Assembly: GCF_037113415.1 (NCBI RefSeq) | Contig: NZ_CP146608.1 | Location: 2,190,501-2,254,500, forward strand | Direction: 5' to 3' | Source of the DNA: Devosia sp. XK-2 | GTDB lineage: Bacteria > Pseudomonadota > Alphaproteobacteria > Rhizobiales > Devosiaceae | DNA: 64,000 nt | Shown: positions 55,127 to 63,370 of the stretch, in pieces | Numbering within the stretch: the stretch's first letter is position 1 | Layout: each line of letters begins with the position of its first letter | Program-made: the position numbers and the translations under genes | Notes under the pieces: generated by a model | What the model was told of the DNA's origin: nothing | The model's input: the letters and a program-made list of their open reading frames with translations, nothing else | Database searches by the model: none

Positions 55127-57466
55127 ATGGCCGATACCGCACCCCTGCCCCGCCCGAAAGCCGGGCCGATCACCAGCCAGCTGAACCGGCGCGAGCCGGA
55201 CTATCTGGCCGGGCTGAATCCCGAGCAGCGCGACGCCGTGTTGTCGACCGAAGGTCCGCTTCTGGTCCTGGCTGGGGCCGGAACCGGCAAGACGCGCGTA
55301 CTGACCACGCGCATCGCCCATATTCTCAGCCAGCGCCTGGCCTGGCCCTCTGAGATTTTGTCGGTGACCTTCACCAATAAGGCCGCCCGGGAAATGAAGG
55401 ATCGCATTGCCAGTCTGGCCGGCGCGTCGGTGGAGGGCATGCCCTGGCTGGGCACCTTCCACTCGATTTCCGCCCGCATCCTGCGCAAGCATGCCGAACT
55501 GGTGGATTTGAAACCCAGCTTTACCATTCTCGACACCGACGACCAGATCCGGCTGATCAAGCAGCTTCTCGAAGCGGAAAATATCGATGAGAAGCGCTGG
55601 CCCGCCCGCCAGTTCGCCGGCATGCTCGACGCATGGAAAAATCGCGGCCTCCTGCCCAAGGATGTGCCCGCCGCCGATAGCGGCTATTTCGCCAATGGCA
55701 AGGGCGGCAAGCTCTATCACGATTATCAGGCGCGGTTGAAAACGCTGAACGCCGCCGATTTCGGTGACCTGCTGCTCGAATGCATCCGCCTCTTCCGCGA
55801 AAACCCGGAAGTTCTGGCCGAGTACCACGCCAAGTTCAAATATATGCTGGTGGACGAATATCAGGACAGCAACACCGCTCAATATCTCTGGCTGCGCCTG
55901 CTCGCCCAGGGCAAACCGGCCAGCGAGGCCAATATCTGCGTGGTGGGTGATGACGACCAATCCATCTATGGCTGGCGTGGCGCCGAGGTGGACAATATCC
56001 TGCGTTTCGAGACTGACTTTCCCGGCGCCAAGGTCATCAAGCTCGAGCGCAATTACCGCTCCACCGCCAATATCCTCAAGGCCGCCTCGACCCTGATCGC
56101 CTATAATGAAGGGCGCCTGGGCAAAACGCTCTTCACCGACATTGCCGAGGGCGGCGAGCCCATTTCCTTCACGCAAGTTTATGACAGCGAGGAGGAAGCG
56201 CGCACCATCGGCGAGGAAATCGAGCAATATCAGCGCCAGGGCGAAGCGCTCAATTCCATGGCCATTCTCGTGCGCGCCTCCTTCCAGATGCGCGAATTTG
56301 AAGAGCGTTTCATTACCCTCGGGCTCAATTATCGCGTCGTCGGCGGCCCGCGCTTTTACGAGCGCAAGGAAATCCGCGACGCCCTCGCCTATCTGCGCCT
56401 TGTGGCCCAACCATCGGACGACCTGGCTTTTGAGCGCATCATCAATGTGCCCAAGCGCGGGCTGGGCGACACCACTGTCAACATGCTGACCGCCACCGCG
56501 CGCCACCAGCAGGTGCCATTGCTGCAGGCGGTGCGCATGATGGTGGAAACCGAAGATTTAAAGCCCAAGCAGCGCACGACGCTGCGATCCCTCATCGGCC
56601 AGTTCGATAACTGGGCCTATCGCGCCGAAAGCCTGCCGCCCTATCAGCTTGTAGAGCAGATCCTCGAGGAAAGCGGCTATATGGACATGCTGAGCGCCGA
56701 TAAATCGGTCGAGAGCCAGGGCCGCAAGGAAAACCTCAAGGAACTCAGCCGCTCCATGGAGGAGTTCGAGTCCCTCGGCGGCTTTCTCGAGCACATCTCG
56801 CTGGTGATGGATCGCGATAGCGCCGATTCCAGCGATGCCGTCACCATCATGACCCTGCATTCGGCCAAGGGGCTGGAATTCGACACCGTCTTCCTGCCCG
56901 GCTGGGAAGACGGCACCTTTCCCAGCCAGCGCTCCATGGACGAAAGCGGCCGCGCCGGGCTCGAAGAAGAGCGGCGCCTGGGCTATGTCGGGATCACGCG
57001 CGGCCGCAAACGCGTGCGCATCTCCGCCGCCCAGAACCGGCGCATCCACGGCCTCTGGCAATCGGCCATCCCCTCGCGCTTCATCGATGAATTACCGCCT
57101 GACGCGGTGGAAGTCACCGATCGCGGCTCGGCCTATGGCGGCTATGGTTATGGCGGCGGCGCCTCCAGCCGCTTCAACAAGGCCGACCCCTTCGAAAGCG
57201 TCTATGAAACCCCCGGCTGGCAACGCGCCCGCGCCAACCAGGCCAGCCGCAAAGGCGGCGGACCCCTGACCATAGACGGCGAACTCGTCGCCCGCTCGGT
57301 TGACCTGGGCGGTCAATCCAGCGGCTACACCCTGGGCGACCGCGTCTTCCACCTCAAATTCGGCTATGGCGAAGTCATCGGAATCGAGGGCAACAAGCTC
57401 ACCATCGACTTCGACAAGGCCGGGACGAAGAAGGTGCTGGAGAGTTTTGTGAAGAAGGGTAGCTAA
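55127..57466 (+). CDS. UvrD/PcrA-type DNA helicase (superfamily 1)
   Basis: A 779-residue 3'-5' helicase. Motif I is LVLAGAGTGKTRVLTTRI, Ia TFTNKAAREMKDR, II LVDEYQDSN, III VVGDDDQSIYGWRGA, IV LERNYRST, V TLHSAKGLEFDTVFLPGWEDG, VI EERRLGYVGITRGRKR. A tail of about 60 residues (YTLGDRVFHLKFGYGEVIGIEG) is the RNA-polymerase-binding tudor-like end of PcrA/UvrD. The glycine-rich linker before it (YGGYGYGGGASSRF) is flexible. It acts in DNA repair and replication. ATG at 55127 is used; the frame continues to 55001. Confidence 0.95.
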   Translation: MADTAPLPRPKAGPITSQLNRREPDYLAGLNPEQRDAVLSTEGPLLVLAGAGTGKTRVLTTRIAHILSQRLAWPSEILSVTFTNKAAREMKDRIASLAGASVEGMPWLGTFHSISARILRKHAELVDLKPSFTILDTDDQIRLIKQLLEAENIDEKRWPARQFAGMLDAWKNRGLLPKDVPAADSGYFANGKGGKLYHDYQARLKTLNAADFGDLLLECIRLFRENPEVLAEYHAKFKYMLVDEYQDSNTAQYLWLRLLAQGKPASEANICVVGDDDQSIYGWRGAEVDNILRFETDFPGAKVIKLERNYRSTANILKAASTLIAYNEGRLGKTLFTDIAEGGEPISFTQVYDSEEEARTIGEEIEQYQRQGEALNSMAILVRASFQMREFEERFITLGLNYRVVGGPRFYERKEIRDALAYLRLVAQPSDDLAFERIINVPKRGLGDTTVNMLTATARHQQVPLLQAVRMMVETEDLKPKQRTTLRSLIGQFDNWAYRAESLPPYQLVEQILEESGYMDMLSADKSVESQGRKENLKELSRSMEEFESLGGFLEHISLVMDRDSADSSDAVTIMTLHSAKGLEFDTVFLPGWEDGTFPSQRSMDESGRAGLEEERRLGYVGITRGRKRVRISAAQNRRIHGLWQSAIPSRFIDELPPDAVEVTDRGSAYGGYGYGGGASSRFNKADPFESVYETPGWQRARANQASRKGGGPLTIDGELVARSVDLGGQSSGYTLGDRVFHLKFGYGEVIGIEGNKLTIDFDKAGTKKVLESFVKKGS

Positions 57467-58004
57467 CCCTCGATCATCGCACCGTGCGCCTCGGCGATGG
57501 TCTCCGGCACGGCGGTGCGGCTTTGACAAATCTTCAAAGCCACAGAAGTACGTCCAAAACACCGCGCCGCCCTCGGGCCTGACCCGAGGGCCATATCAAT
57601 CCGGCACGCGTTGCGAATGGTCCTCGGATCAAGTCCGAGGACGGCGCCGTGTGCTGGGCAACACGTTATTTAGCCGCCAGCTTGATTCTCGGTTCTATTG
57701 CCTCCCTCCCCCTTGTGGGCTTCGAAATGTGCCATGGGCCGGATTGCTCCTGTGGAGCAATCCGAATGGAGAAGGCTGGAGAGCTAAGCTCGACGGCGGA
57801 GCGCCGCTGGACCCGAAGGAGCCTAGCAGAGCTTGGGTGGGGGTTTGGTAGCTAGGTGTTCAGTCCCGAGCGTTCGGTTCGCGTCACCAACACCCCCACC
57901 CTCATTCCCTCCCCACAAGGGGGAGGGAGGCGCTGGAGCCAGAATATCGCCCTGACACGCGCTGCCGTGTTGACGCAGACTGTTGGCAATCATAGGCACT
58001 CGGT
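57467..58004. repeat. Intergenic region packed with palindromic repeats
   Basis: No gene is seen in 538 bases. It holds two REP-like hairpins (CCCTCGGG-CCTGA-CCCGAGGG at 57570-57590 and GTCCTCGGA-TCAAG-TCCGAGGAC at 57620-57642), a composite variable-stem element (57701-57785, stem CGGATTGCTCC-TGT-GGAGCAATCCG at 57740-57764), and CCCTCCCC-ACAA-GGGGGAGGG at 57907-57927. Confidence 0.8.
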
Positions 58005-58382
58005 TCACTCCCGTTCGCCAAACACCTCCTTGGCGGCCATCAACCCGTTCAGCGCCGCCGGAAAACCTGCATAGACCGCCATTTGCATGATGGTTTCGAC
58101 GACTTCGTCCTGGCTCAGGCCGACATTGAGCCCGGCATGGATATGGACCTTGAGTTGTGGCCTTGCATTGCCCAGCGCGGTCAGCGCCGCAATTGTCGCC
58201 ACTTCCCGCGACTTCACGTCCAGTCCCGGCCGCGAATAGATATCGCCAAAGGGAAATTCGATGACGTAACGGGCAAAATCCGGCGCAATATCGGCCAGTG
58301 AATCGATCACGGCCTGCCCCGCCTCGCCATCAATGGCGGCTAGCGCGCGCTGGCCCCGTTCAAATCTGTCGTCATTTGTCAT
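58005..58382 (-). CDS. Carboxymuconolactone decarboxylase family protein
   Basis: A 125-residue all-helical protein of the CMD/AhpD superfamily. SREVATIAALTALGNARPQLKVHIHAGLNVG and SQDEVVETIMQMAVYAGFPAALNG match gamma-carboxymuconolactone decarboxylase; the CxxC of AhpD is absent. No aromatic pathway genes lie near, so a role outside beta-ketoadipate metabolism is likely. It follows the MerR gene by 18 bases on the same strand. Confidence 0.9.
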   Translation of the reverse strand: MTNDDRFERGQRALAAIDGEAGQAVIDSLADIAPDFARYVIEFPFGDIYSRPGLDVKSREVATIAALTALGNARPQLKVHIHAGLNVGLSQDEVVETIMQMAVYAGFPAALNGLMAAKEVFGERE

Positions 58383-58400
58383 GCTGAAACCTCGTCTGCA

Positions 58401-58745
58401 TTAATCGCCATAGCCGGCGATCTTGGCGTCGAGCACGTCGAGGCAATCTGTTAGGTCCCGCACACGCTGCCGCACCACCTGCCGATGGGCAACCAGCAAG
58501 TCCTTCCGGGCCGCTTCCGTCCCCTCGCCCGCGGCGCGCAGACGGGCATAGGCCAGCATGTCGCGAATGGGCATGCCTGTGGTCCGGAGGTGTCCCAGAA
58601 ATTCGATCCAGATCAGGGTGCGTTCATCATAGGAGCGATGCCGCGACCCGTCCCGTTGGGCGGGCGGCATCAGGCCGATGCGCTCATAATAGCGTATCGT
58701 ATGGGCAGGAAGACCCGAGCGGGCGGCCAGTTCACCAATCTTCAT
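58401..58745 (-). CDS. MerR family transcriptional regulator
   Basis: A 114-residue regulator. [28 protein letters not shown] is the MerR winged helix, and a coiled coil (about 80-110) follows. There are no cysteines in metal-sensing positions; the one Cys near the C-terminus (CLDVLDA) is near the dimer helix. This resembles the AdhR/NmlR-like aldehyde- and stress-sensing branch. The ATG at 58745 is used; a GTG at 58748 is adjacent. It lies in one run with the CMD gene. Confidence 0.92.
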   Translation of the reverse strand: MKIGELAARSGLPAHTIRYYERIGLMPPAQRDGSRHRSYDERTLIWIEFLGHLRTTGMPIRDMLAYARLRAAGEGTEAARKDLLVAHRQVVRQRVRDLTDCLDVLDAKIAGYGD

Positions 58746-58772
58746 CACATGCCTTCGCGTCTCGACCCGGTC

Positions 58773-58803
58773 TGGCTACAACTTTGAGCGCGCTCCAAGT
58801 CAA
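58773..58803 (-). promoter_or_regulatory. MerR-type promoter and operator
   Basis: A 20-base dyad with one mismatch, ACTTTGAGCGCGCTCCAAGT (58781-58800), lies between -35 TTGACT and -10 candidates TAGCCA (19-base spacing) or TGTAGC (17). Overlong spacing with a central dyad is the MerR-family hallmark. It points to the merR-CMD pair, suggesting autoregulation. Confidence 0.75.
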
Positions 58804-58906
58804 GCGCAATGCGAACCCACGATCATTCGGCCCCAAACGTCAAACGCATCTTCATTGGCCGGCGCTCAGCACCCATATTGAGCCATATCAACAAGGAGCC
58901 ACACCC

Positions 58907-59224
58907 ATGATCATCTCGACCACCCCCAATCTCGAAGGCCGGCCGATCCGCGACTATCTCGGCATCGCCACCGGCGAGGTGATCGTGGGCGCCAATATCT
59001 TCAAGGACCTGTTCGCCGGAATTCGCGACATTGTTGGCGGCCGCTCCGGCGCCTATGAGGGCGCCCTGCGCGACGCGCGGCACGAAGCCTTCCGCGAACT
59101 GGAAGAAGAGGCCCGCCGCATGGGCGCCGATGCCGTAGTCGGCGTCGATATCGATTATGAGGTGGTGGGCCAGGGTGGCTCGATGCTGATGGTCTCGGTA
59201 TCGGGAACGGCGGTGCGCCTCTGA
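58907..59224 (+). CDS. YbjQ family protein (UPF0145, heavy-metal-binding-like)
   Basis: A 105-residue protein, the full usual length. [44 protein letters not shown] and [15 protein letters not shown] are the family pattern; it forms a homopentamer in structural work on relatives. Function not established. AAGGAG lies 9 bases upstream. Confidence 0.93.
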   Translation: MIISTTPNLEGRPIRDYLGIATGEVIVGANIFKDLFAGIRDIVGGRSGAYEGALRDARHEAFRELEEEARRMGADAVVGVDIDYEVVGQGGSMLMVSVSGTAVRL

Positions 59225-59291
59225 CAGTTCGCTGGACCCCAGGAACGCGCCCGGAACACCGCGCGAGCCAAGCTTGGAACCTACGGGTCCT

Positions 59292-59409
59292 TCGCCCCCT
59301 CGCCCCTCAGGGGAGAGGGTTGGGGTGAGGGGTGAAGGCCTGTCGGCCAAGACACGGCGCTGCCCCCCTCATCCGGCGCTACGCGCCACCTTCTCCCCTC
59401 AGGGGAGAA
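59292..59409. repeat. Palindromic repeat, inverted partner of 60735-60780
   Basis: The right part CCCCTCATCCGGCGCTACGC (59366-59385) continues to TTCTCCCCT-C-AGGGGAGAA (59391-59409). It matches, in the opposite direction, the block at 60735-60780. The left part has CCCCT-C-AGGGG near 59304-59314. Confidence 0.75.
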
Positions 59410-59451
59410 GGGTAACCACCGCAAGAACCGGTCAATTGCAAGGCGACGTCA

Positions 59452-59742
59452 CTAGACCCCGATCCCGCCCATGGGCTCGGTTTCAAAGCGCTCGGCAAAA
59501 CCGGCAATCAGCGGCCGCGCCTTGGCAATGGTCGCCTGCACATGCGGCAATTGCAGCGAGGCCATGTGTTGCTCGCGGCTGTCCCACACTTCGGTGATCC
59601 AGATGCCATTATCGCTGCCCGGATCGCGAGCGATGACATAGGAGCGGCAGCCCGGCATGGGCGCGTTTCCGTCCAGCATGACGGATAGCAGCGCCTCGCG
59701 CTTGCCTTCCACTGCCAGCATACGGCCAATCAATCCATACAT
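59452..59742 (-). CDS. Antibiotic biosynthesis monooxygenase-like (ABM) protein
   Basis: A 96-residue ferredoxin-like protein of the ABM/YgiN type. GLIGRMLAVEGKREAL, PGCRSYVIARDPGSDNGIWITEVWDS and EQHMASLQLPHVQATI are characteristic. Members include quinol monooxygenases and heme-degrading enzymes; most have no proven role. GAGGAAG lies 3-4 bases before the ATG. Bracketed by inverted copies of one repeat together with prmA. Confidence 0.88.
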   Translation of the reverse strand: MYGLIGRMLAVEGKREALLSVMLDGNAPMPGCRSYVIARDPGSDNGIWITEVWDSREQHMASLQLPHVQATIAKARPLIAGFAERFETEPMGGIGV

Positions 59743-59862
59743 TCGTCTTCCTCTCATTCAGAACAAATGATGAACACACACGACCGTATCGTCAAGCCCC
59801 GTCCTTGACTTCGCCCCCACCTCTGACGCAAGGAGAGCCACCCCATCAGTTCAAGGCCCGCC

Positions 59863-60732
59863 ATGTCCGTCGACCAGCTTTCCGTGTCCCTGACCAAGGA
59901 ACAGGCCTATGCGCTTGTCGATGCCGTTTCCGAGCGCGACGACCTGGCCCTGACCGCCTCCGCCCATGAAAATGAAGAGACCGGCGAATGGGTTTTCGAG
60001 GCCACCTGTGACAGCCCGCCCGATGTGGAGGCTTTTGCCGAGCTGGCCCGCCAGGTGTTGGGCGGTGACGTGGCCTTCTCGGTCGCGCCTATCGATCCCG
60101 AGATCAACTGGGTCGCCAAATCGCTCGAAGGCCTGGCCCCCGTCGTCGCCGGCGGCTTCTATGTCTATGGCAGCCACGAAACCGGCGACATTCCCCCAGG
60201 CCTGACGCCGATGAAGATCGACGCCGCCCAGGCCTTCGGCACCGGGCACCACGAGACGACCACCGGCTGCTTGGAAGCCATCGAAGCCCTGCTCACCAGC
60301 CGCACGCCGGCCCGCATGATCGATATCGGCACCGGCACCGGCGTCCTGGCCATCGCGCTTGCCAAACGCCTTGAAGCGGTCATTCTGGCGACCGATATCG
60401 ATCCCATCGCCGTCACGACCACCATCGACAATGCCGTCGAAAATGGCGTCGGCGACCAGATCGATGCCATCGAAGCCACAGGGCTCGATCACCCCGAAAT
60501 CATGGCCCGCGCACCCTATGATCTGGTGGTTGCCAATATTCTGGCCGGCCCATTGACCGAATTGGCGCCCGGCATCGGCCAGATCACCCAGCCCGGCGGC
60601 ACCGCCATTCTTTCGGGCATCCTCAACACCCAGGCCGATGGCGTGATTGCCGCCTATCAAGCCGCCGGCTTTGCGCTTGAGGATCACCTGAAGCGGAAAG
60701 ACTGGACCACACTGGTGCTGGAAAAGAACTGA
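59863..60732 (+). CDS. prmA: Ribosomal protein L11 methyltransferase
   Basis: A 289-residue enzyme that methylates L11 with SAM. The catalytic half shows AQAFGTGHHETTTGCL, DIGTGTGVLAIALAKRL (SAM motif I), ATDIDPIAV and LVVANILAGPL. The N-terminal half is the L11-binding domain and starts with MSVDQLSV. In relatives the gene lies near the aminopeptidase P gene, as here (pepP-like at 61528). Weak ribosome binding site. Confidence 0.95.
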   Translation: MSVDQLSVSLTKEQAYALVDAVSERDDLALTASAHENEETGEWVFEATCDSPPDVEAFAELARQVLGGDVAFSVAPIDPEINWVAKSLEGLAPVVAGGFYVYGSHETGDIPPGLTPMKIDAAQAFGTGHHETTTGCLEAIEALLTSRTPARMIDIGTGTGVLAIALAKRLEAVILATDIDPIAVTTTIDNAVENGVGDQIDAIEATGLDHPEIMARAPYDLVVANILAGPLTELAPGIGQITQPGGTAILSGILNTQADGVIAAYQAAGFALEDHLKRKDWTTLVLEKN

Positions 60733-60734
60733 TT

Positions 60735-61023
60735 CTTCTCACCATTGGGGAGAAGGCGGCGCGTAGCGCCGGATGAGGGGCTTTGAGCCGGGGAAAGAAC
60801 GCTTCAGTGAAGCGTTCTTAGGCGAAAAGGCCATGAGAACTATGCTCGAATGGCGCCTCGCGCTCCGCCCGCACATCCCCCTCACTGGCTCGGCTCCGCC
60901 GAACCACCTCTCCCCGATGGGGAGAGGAATGGCGGCGGTACCAGGTGTGCTCCCCAAACGCAAAATCCCCGAAGCAGGCTTCGGGGATCGGCATTGATCG
61001 TCAGCTTTTTGGATACAGCAGCC
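60735..61023. repeat. Intergenic repeats after prmA
   Basis: No gene is seen. 60735-60780 is an inverted copy of the 59366-59409 block. An 11-base hairpin AAGAACGCTTC-AGT-GAAGCGTTCTT (60795-60819) is followed by a flank shared with 18391-18410. A third related hairpin, CCTCTCCCC-GAT-GGGGAGAGG, is at about 60908-60928. Confidence 0.75.
60962..60988 (-). terminator. Terminator after the first 43-residue gene
   Basis: ATCCCCGAAG (60965-60974) pairs with CTTCGGGGAT (60979-60988) around CAGG, followed on the transcribed strand by a short T run. It lies 36 bases past the stop at 61024. Confidence 0.8.
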
Positions 61024-61155
61024 TTACGGGCGCTTGGTCACCGCGCCGATCAACTGGTGCTGCATGCGATAGCTGACCTGGCGGGAGGCTTCGCGGCCAC
61101 GGGCATCGATCAGGCCACCCAAAGCGCTGCGGAAACCGTTCTTGCTCTCAGTCAT
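61024..61155 (-). CDS. 43-residue arginine-rich small protein (first of two tandem paralogues)
   Basis: The frame MTESKNGFRSALGGLIDARG then REASRQVSYRMQHQL has the pattern F-x-x-A-[LF]-x-x-[LI]-[IV]-[DE]-x-R-x-R-[EQ]-A-[SA]-R-x-V, shared position by position with the gene at 61276. GGAG lies 8 bases before the ATG and a terminator follows. It is a basic, helical, soluble protein with no signal peptide. The family is not known to me; it recalls short DUF1127-type proteins of Rhizobiales. Confidence 0.75.
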   Translation of the reverse strand: MTESKNGFRSALGGLIDARGREASRQVSYRMQHQLIGAVTKRP

Positions 61156-61275
61156 TTCTCTAACTCCATGCGACGGGCGGTCTATTGCCACCCGACATCG
61201 CCCATTTAGGCTGTTCGCTTCGGTCCGGTAAGGGCCTTGCCGGCAAATCAGCCATGCCGTTTTTGCAGGCCAGGC

Positions 61276-61407
61276 TTAACGGTCGTTAAGCTTGCGGCCC
61301 AGATCGTGTTCACGCTCATAGCGGGCGACGAAGCGCGCCGCCTGGCGGCTGCGGCCCTCGACAATGGCATTGAAGGCACGCTGGAAGAGATTGTTCTGCT
61401 TGCTCAT
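61276..61407 (-). CDS. 43-residue arginine-rich small protein (second of two tandem paralogues)
   Basis: The frame MSKQNNLFQRAFNAIVEGRS then RQAARFVARYEREHDLGRKL is exactly the same length as its neighbour and aligns without gaps, with 10 of 43 identical residues including F8, A11, R19, R21, A23, R25 and V27. AGGAG lies 8 bases upstream. It is the upstream gene of the pair on the minus strand, 120 bases from the next one, and is divergent from the aminopeptidase P gene. Confidence 0.78.
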   Translation of the reverse strand: MSKQNNLFQRAFNAIVEGRSRQAARFVARYEREHDLGRKLNDR

Positions 61408-61527
61408 TTCAAGTGCTCCTGTTCTCTTGGCCCCAAGATAGGCTTTGCCCGGCGCAAAACCAGAGACAAGACAACAGAACAGCCATGCCAAAAATGCATT
61501 GCATGCCGATCTGCCGCCAGGACGAAA

Positions 61528-63351
61528 ATGACCGATAGAACGTTTAAAACCGCTATTTTTCAAAGCTTTGAGGAAAAATCCGACCCATCCCAGGTCGCAC
61601 CACGCGTCGCTGCTCTCCGATCAGCCATGCAAAAATCGGGCATCGATGCCTTCCTCATTCCGCGTGCCGACGCGCATCGCGGCGAGTCGGTGCCGGCCAG
61701 CGAGGCGCGACTGGCCTATATTACCGGTTTTACCGGCTCGGCCGGCATTGCGGTTATCGGTACGGATAAGGCCGGGCTCTTTGTCGATAGCCGTTACACC
61801 CTGCAGGCCCCAGCTCAGACCGATACCGATCTGGTGAGGGTGCACGAGGTCAACCAGGGCGGCGTCAGCGCCGATATCCGGCTTTACGTGCCCAAGGGCG
61901 GCACGCTTGCCTATGATCCCTGGCTGCATACGCCAGGCGAGGTGCGCGACATCGCCGAGAAACTGACGGGTCACGCCCGGGTCGTGCCCCACGCCAATCT
62001 GGTAGACGCCATCTGGGCCGACCGCCCGGCCCCGCCTGTCAGCCCGATCGAATTTCTGGGCCACAATCGCGCCGGCAAGACCGCTGCCGACAAGCTTGCC
62101 TATCTGCATGAGGTTCTGGAGGCGGAAAAAGCCGATGCCGTGGCCCTCACCCTGCCCGAATCCATCTGCTGGCTGTTCAATATGCGCGGCCGCGACGTGC
62201 CCAATACGCCTTTCGTGCTCGGCTTTGCCATTGTACCCCTGTCCGGCCGGCCCACGCTTTATCTCGATAGGGCCAAGATCACGCCCGATCTGAAATCGGC
62301 GCTTAAAGGCATTGCAGATGTGGCCGAGGCCACCGCATTCGACCAGGCGCTTGCCGGCCTGGGTAGTGACGGCAAGGCGGTGATTATCGACCCGCAGACC
62401 GCGCCTGCCGCCATTGCCGACACGCTCAAAAATGCCGGTGCGACGCTGATCGAAAAGCGGGATCCGGTGCTGGGTCCGAAATCGCGCAAGAACGATGCCG
62501 AACTGGCCGGAATGCGCGAGGCCCACAGGCTCGACGCGATCGCGCTGGCAAAATTCCTCGCCTGGTTCGATAGCGAGGCGCCGCGGGGCCAGCTCACCGA
62601 AATCGGCATTGTCACCGCGCTGGAAAGCTTCCGCCGCGAAGAAGAGACCTGTGTCGATGCCAGTTTCGACACCATTTCCGGCGCCGGACCCAATGGCGCG
62701 ATTGTCCATTATCGTGTGACCACCAAAACCGATCGCCGTCTCAATGCCGGCGAGATCATGCTGGTCGATAGCGGCGCGCAATATCTCTCGGGCACCACGG
62801 ACATCACCCGAACCCTCGCAACCGGCCCTGCCACTGCCGAACAAAAGGACCGCTATACGCGCGTCCTCAAGGGCATGATCGCCATTTCCATGGCGCGTTT
62901 TCCTTTAGGCACCAGCGGCGCCCAGATCGACGTCCTCGCCCGCCAGTTCCTCTGGCAGGACGGCGTCACCTATAATCACGGCACCGGCCACGGCGTTGGT
63001 GCTTTTCTAGGCGTGCATGAAGGGCCGGTCGGCATTTCCTCGCGCTACACCACGCCGCTCGAGGTCGGCAATGTCATTTCCAACGAGCCAGGATTCTACA
63101 AGGCCGGCGAGTATGGCGTCCGCATCGAAAACCTGGTGACAGTGCGCGAAGCGACCGGCTATCCCGGCTTTCTCGAATTCGAAACGCTCACCCTTGCGCC
63201 CATCGACACGCGCCTGATCGCGCTTGATCTGATGACCGAGGCCGAGCGCAACTGGCTCAATGCCTACCATGCCCGCATCTGGAACGAGATCGGACCGCTC
63301 GTTACCGGCCCGATCAAGGACTGGCTCAAAGGGGCAACCGCCGCCATCTAA
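61528..63351 (+). CDS. Aminopeptidase P family protein (M24B, Xaa-Pro aminopeptidase)
   Basis: A 607-residue three-domain protein like eukaryote-type aminopeptidase P: two creatinase-like N-terminal domains and a C-terminal pita-bread domain. The dinuclear metal ligands are visible: Asp in LVDSGAQY, Asp in TTDITRT, His in GHGVGAFLGVHEGP, Glu in SNEPGFYKAGEYGVR and Glu in RIENLV. It cleaves N-terminal residues before proline. The ATG at 61528 has AGGA upstream; a longer frame begins at 61237 over the small-protein gene. Confidence 0.93.
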   Translation: MTDRTFKTAIFQSFEEKSDPSQVAPRVAALRSAMQKSGIDAFLIPRADAHRGESVPASEARLAYITGFTGSAGIAVIGTDKAGLFVDSRYTLQAPAQTDTDLVRVHEVNQGGVSADIRLYVPKGGTLAYDPWLHTPGEVRDIAEKLTGHARVVPHANLVDAIWADRPAPPVSPIEFLGHNRAGKTAADKLAYLHEVLEAEKADAVALTLPESICWLFNMRGRDVPNTPFVLGFAIVPLSGRPTLYLDRAKITPDLKSALKGIADVAEATAFDQALAGLGSDGKAVIIDPQTAPAAIADTLKNAGATLIEKRDPVLGPKSRKNDAELAGMREAHRLDAIALAKFLAWFDSEAPRGQLTEIGIVTALESFRREEETCVDASFDTISGAGPNGAIVHYRVTTKTDRRLNAGEIMLVDSGAQYLSGTTDITRTLATGPATAEQKDRYTRVLKGMIAISMARFPLGTSGAQIDVLARQFLWQDGVTYNHGTGHGVGAFLGVHEGPVGISSRYTTPLEVGNVISNEPGFYKAGEYGVRIENLVTVREATGYPGFLEFETLTLAPIDTRLIALDLMTEAERNWLNAYHARIWNEIGPLVTGPIKDWLKGATAAI

Positions 63352-63370
63352 GGCGAGTCCATAGGCCCGC

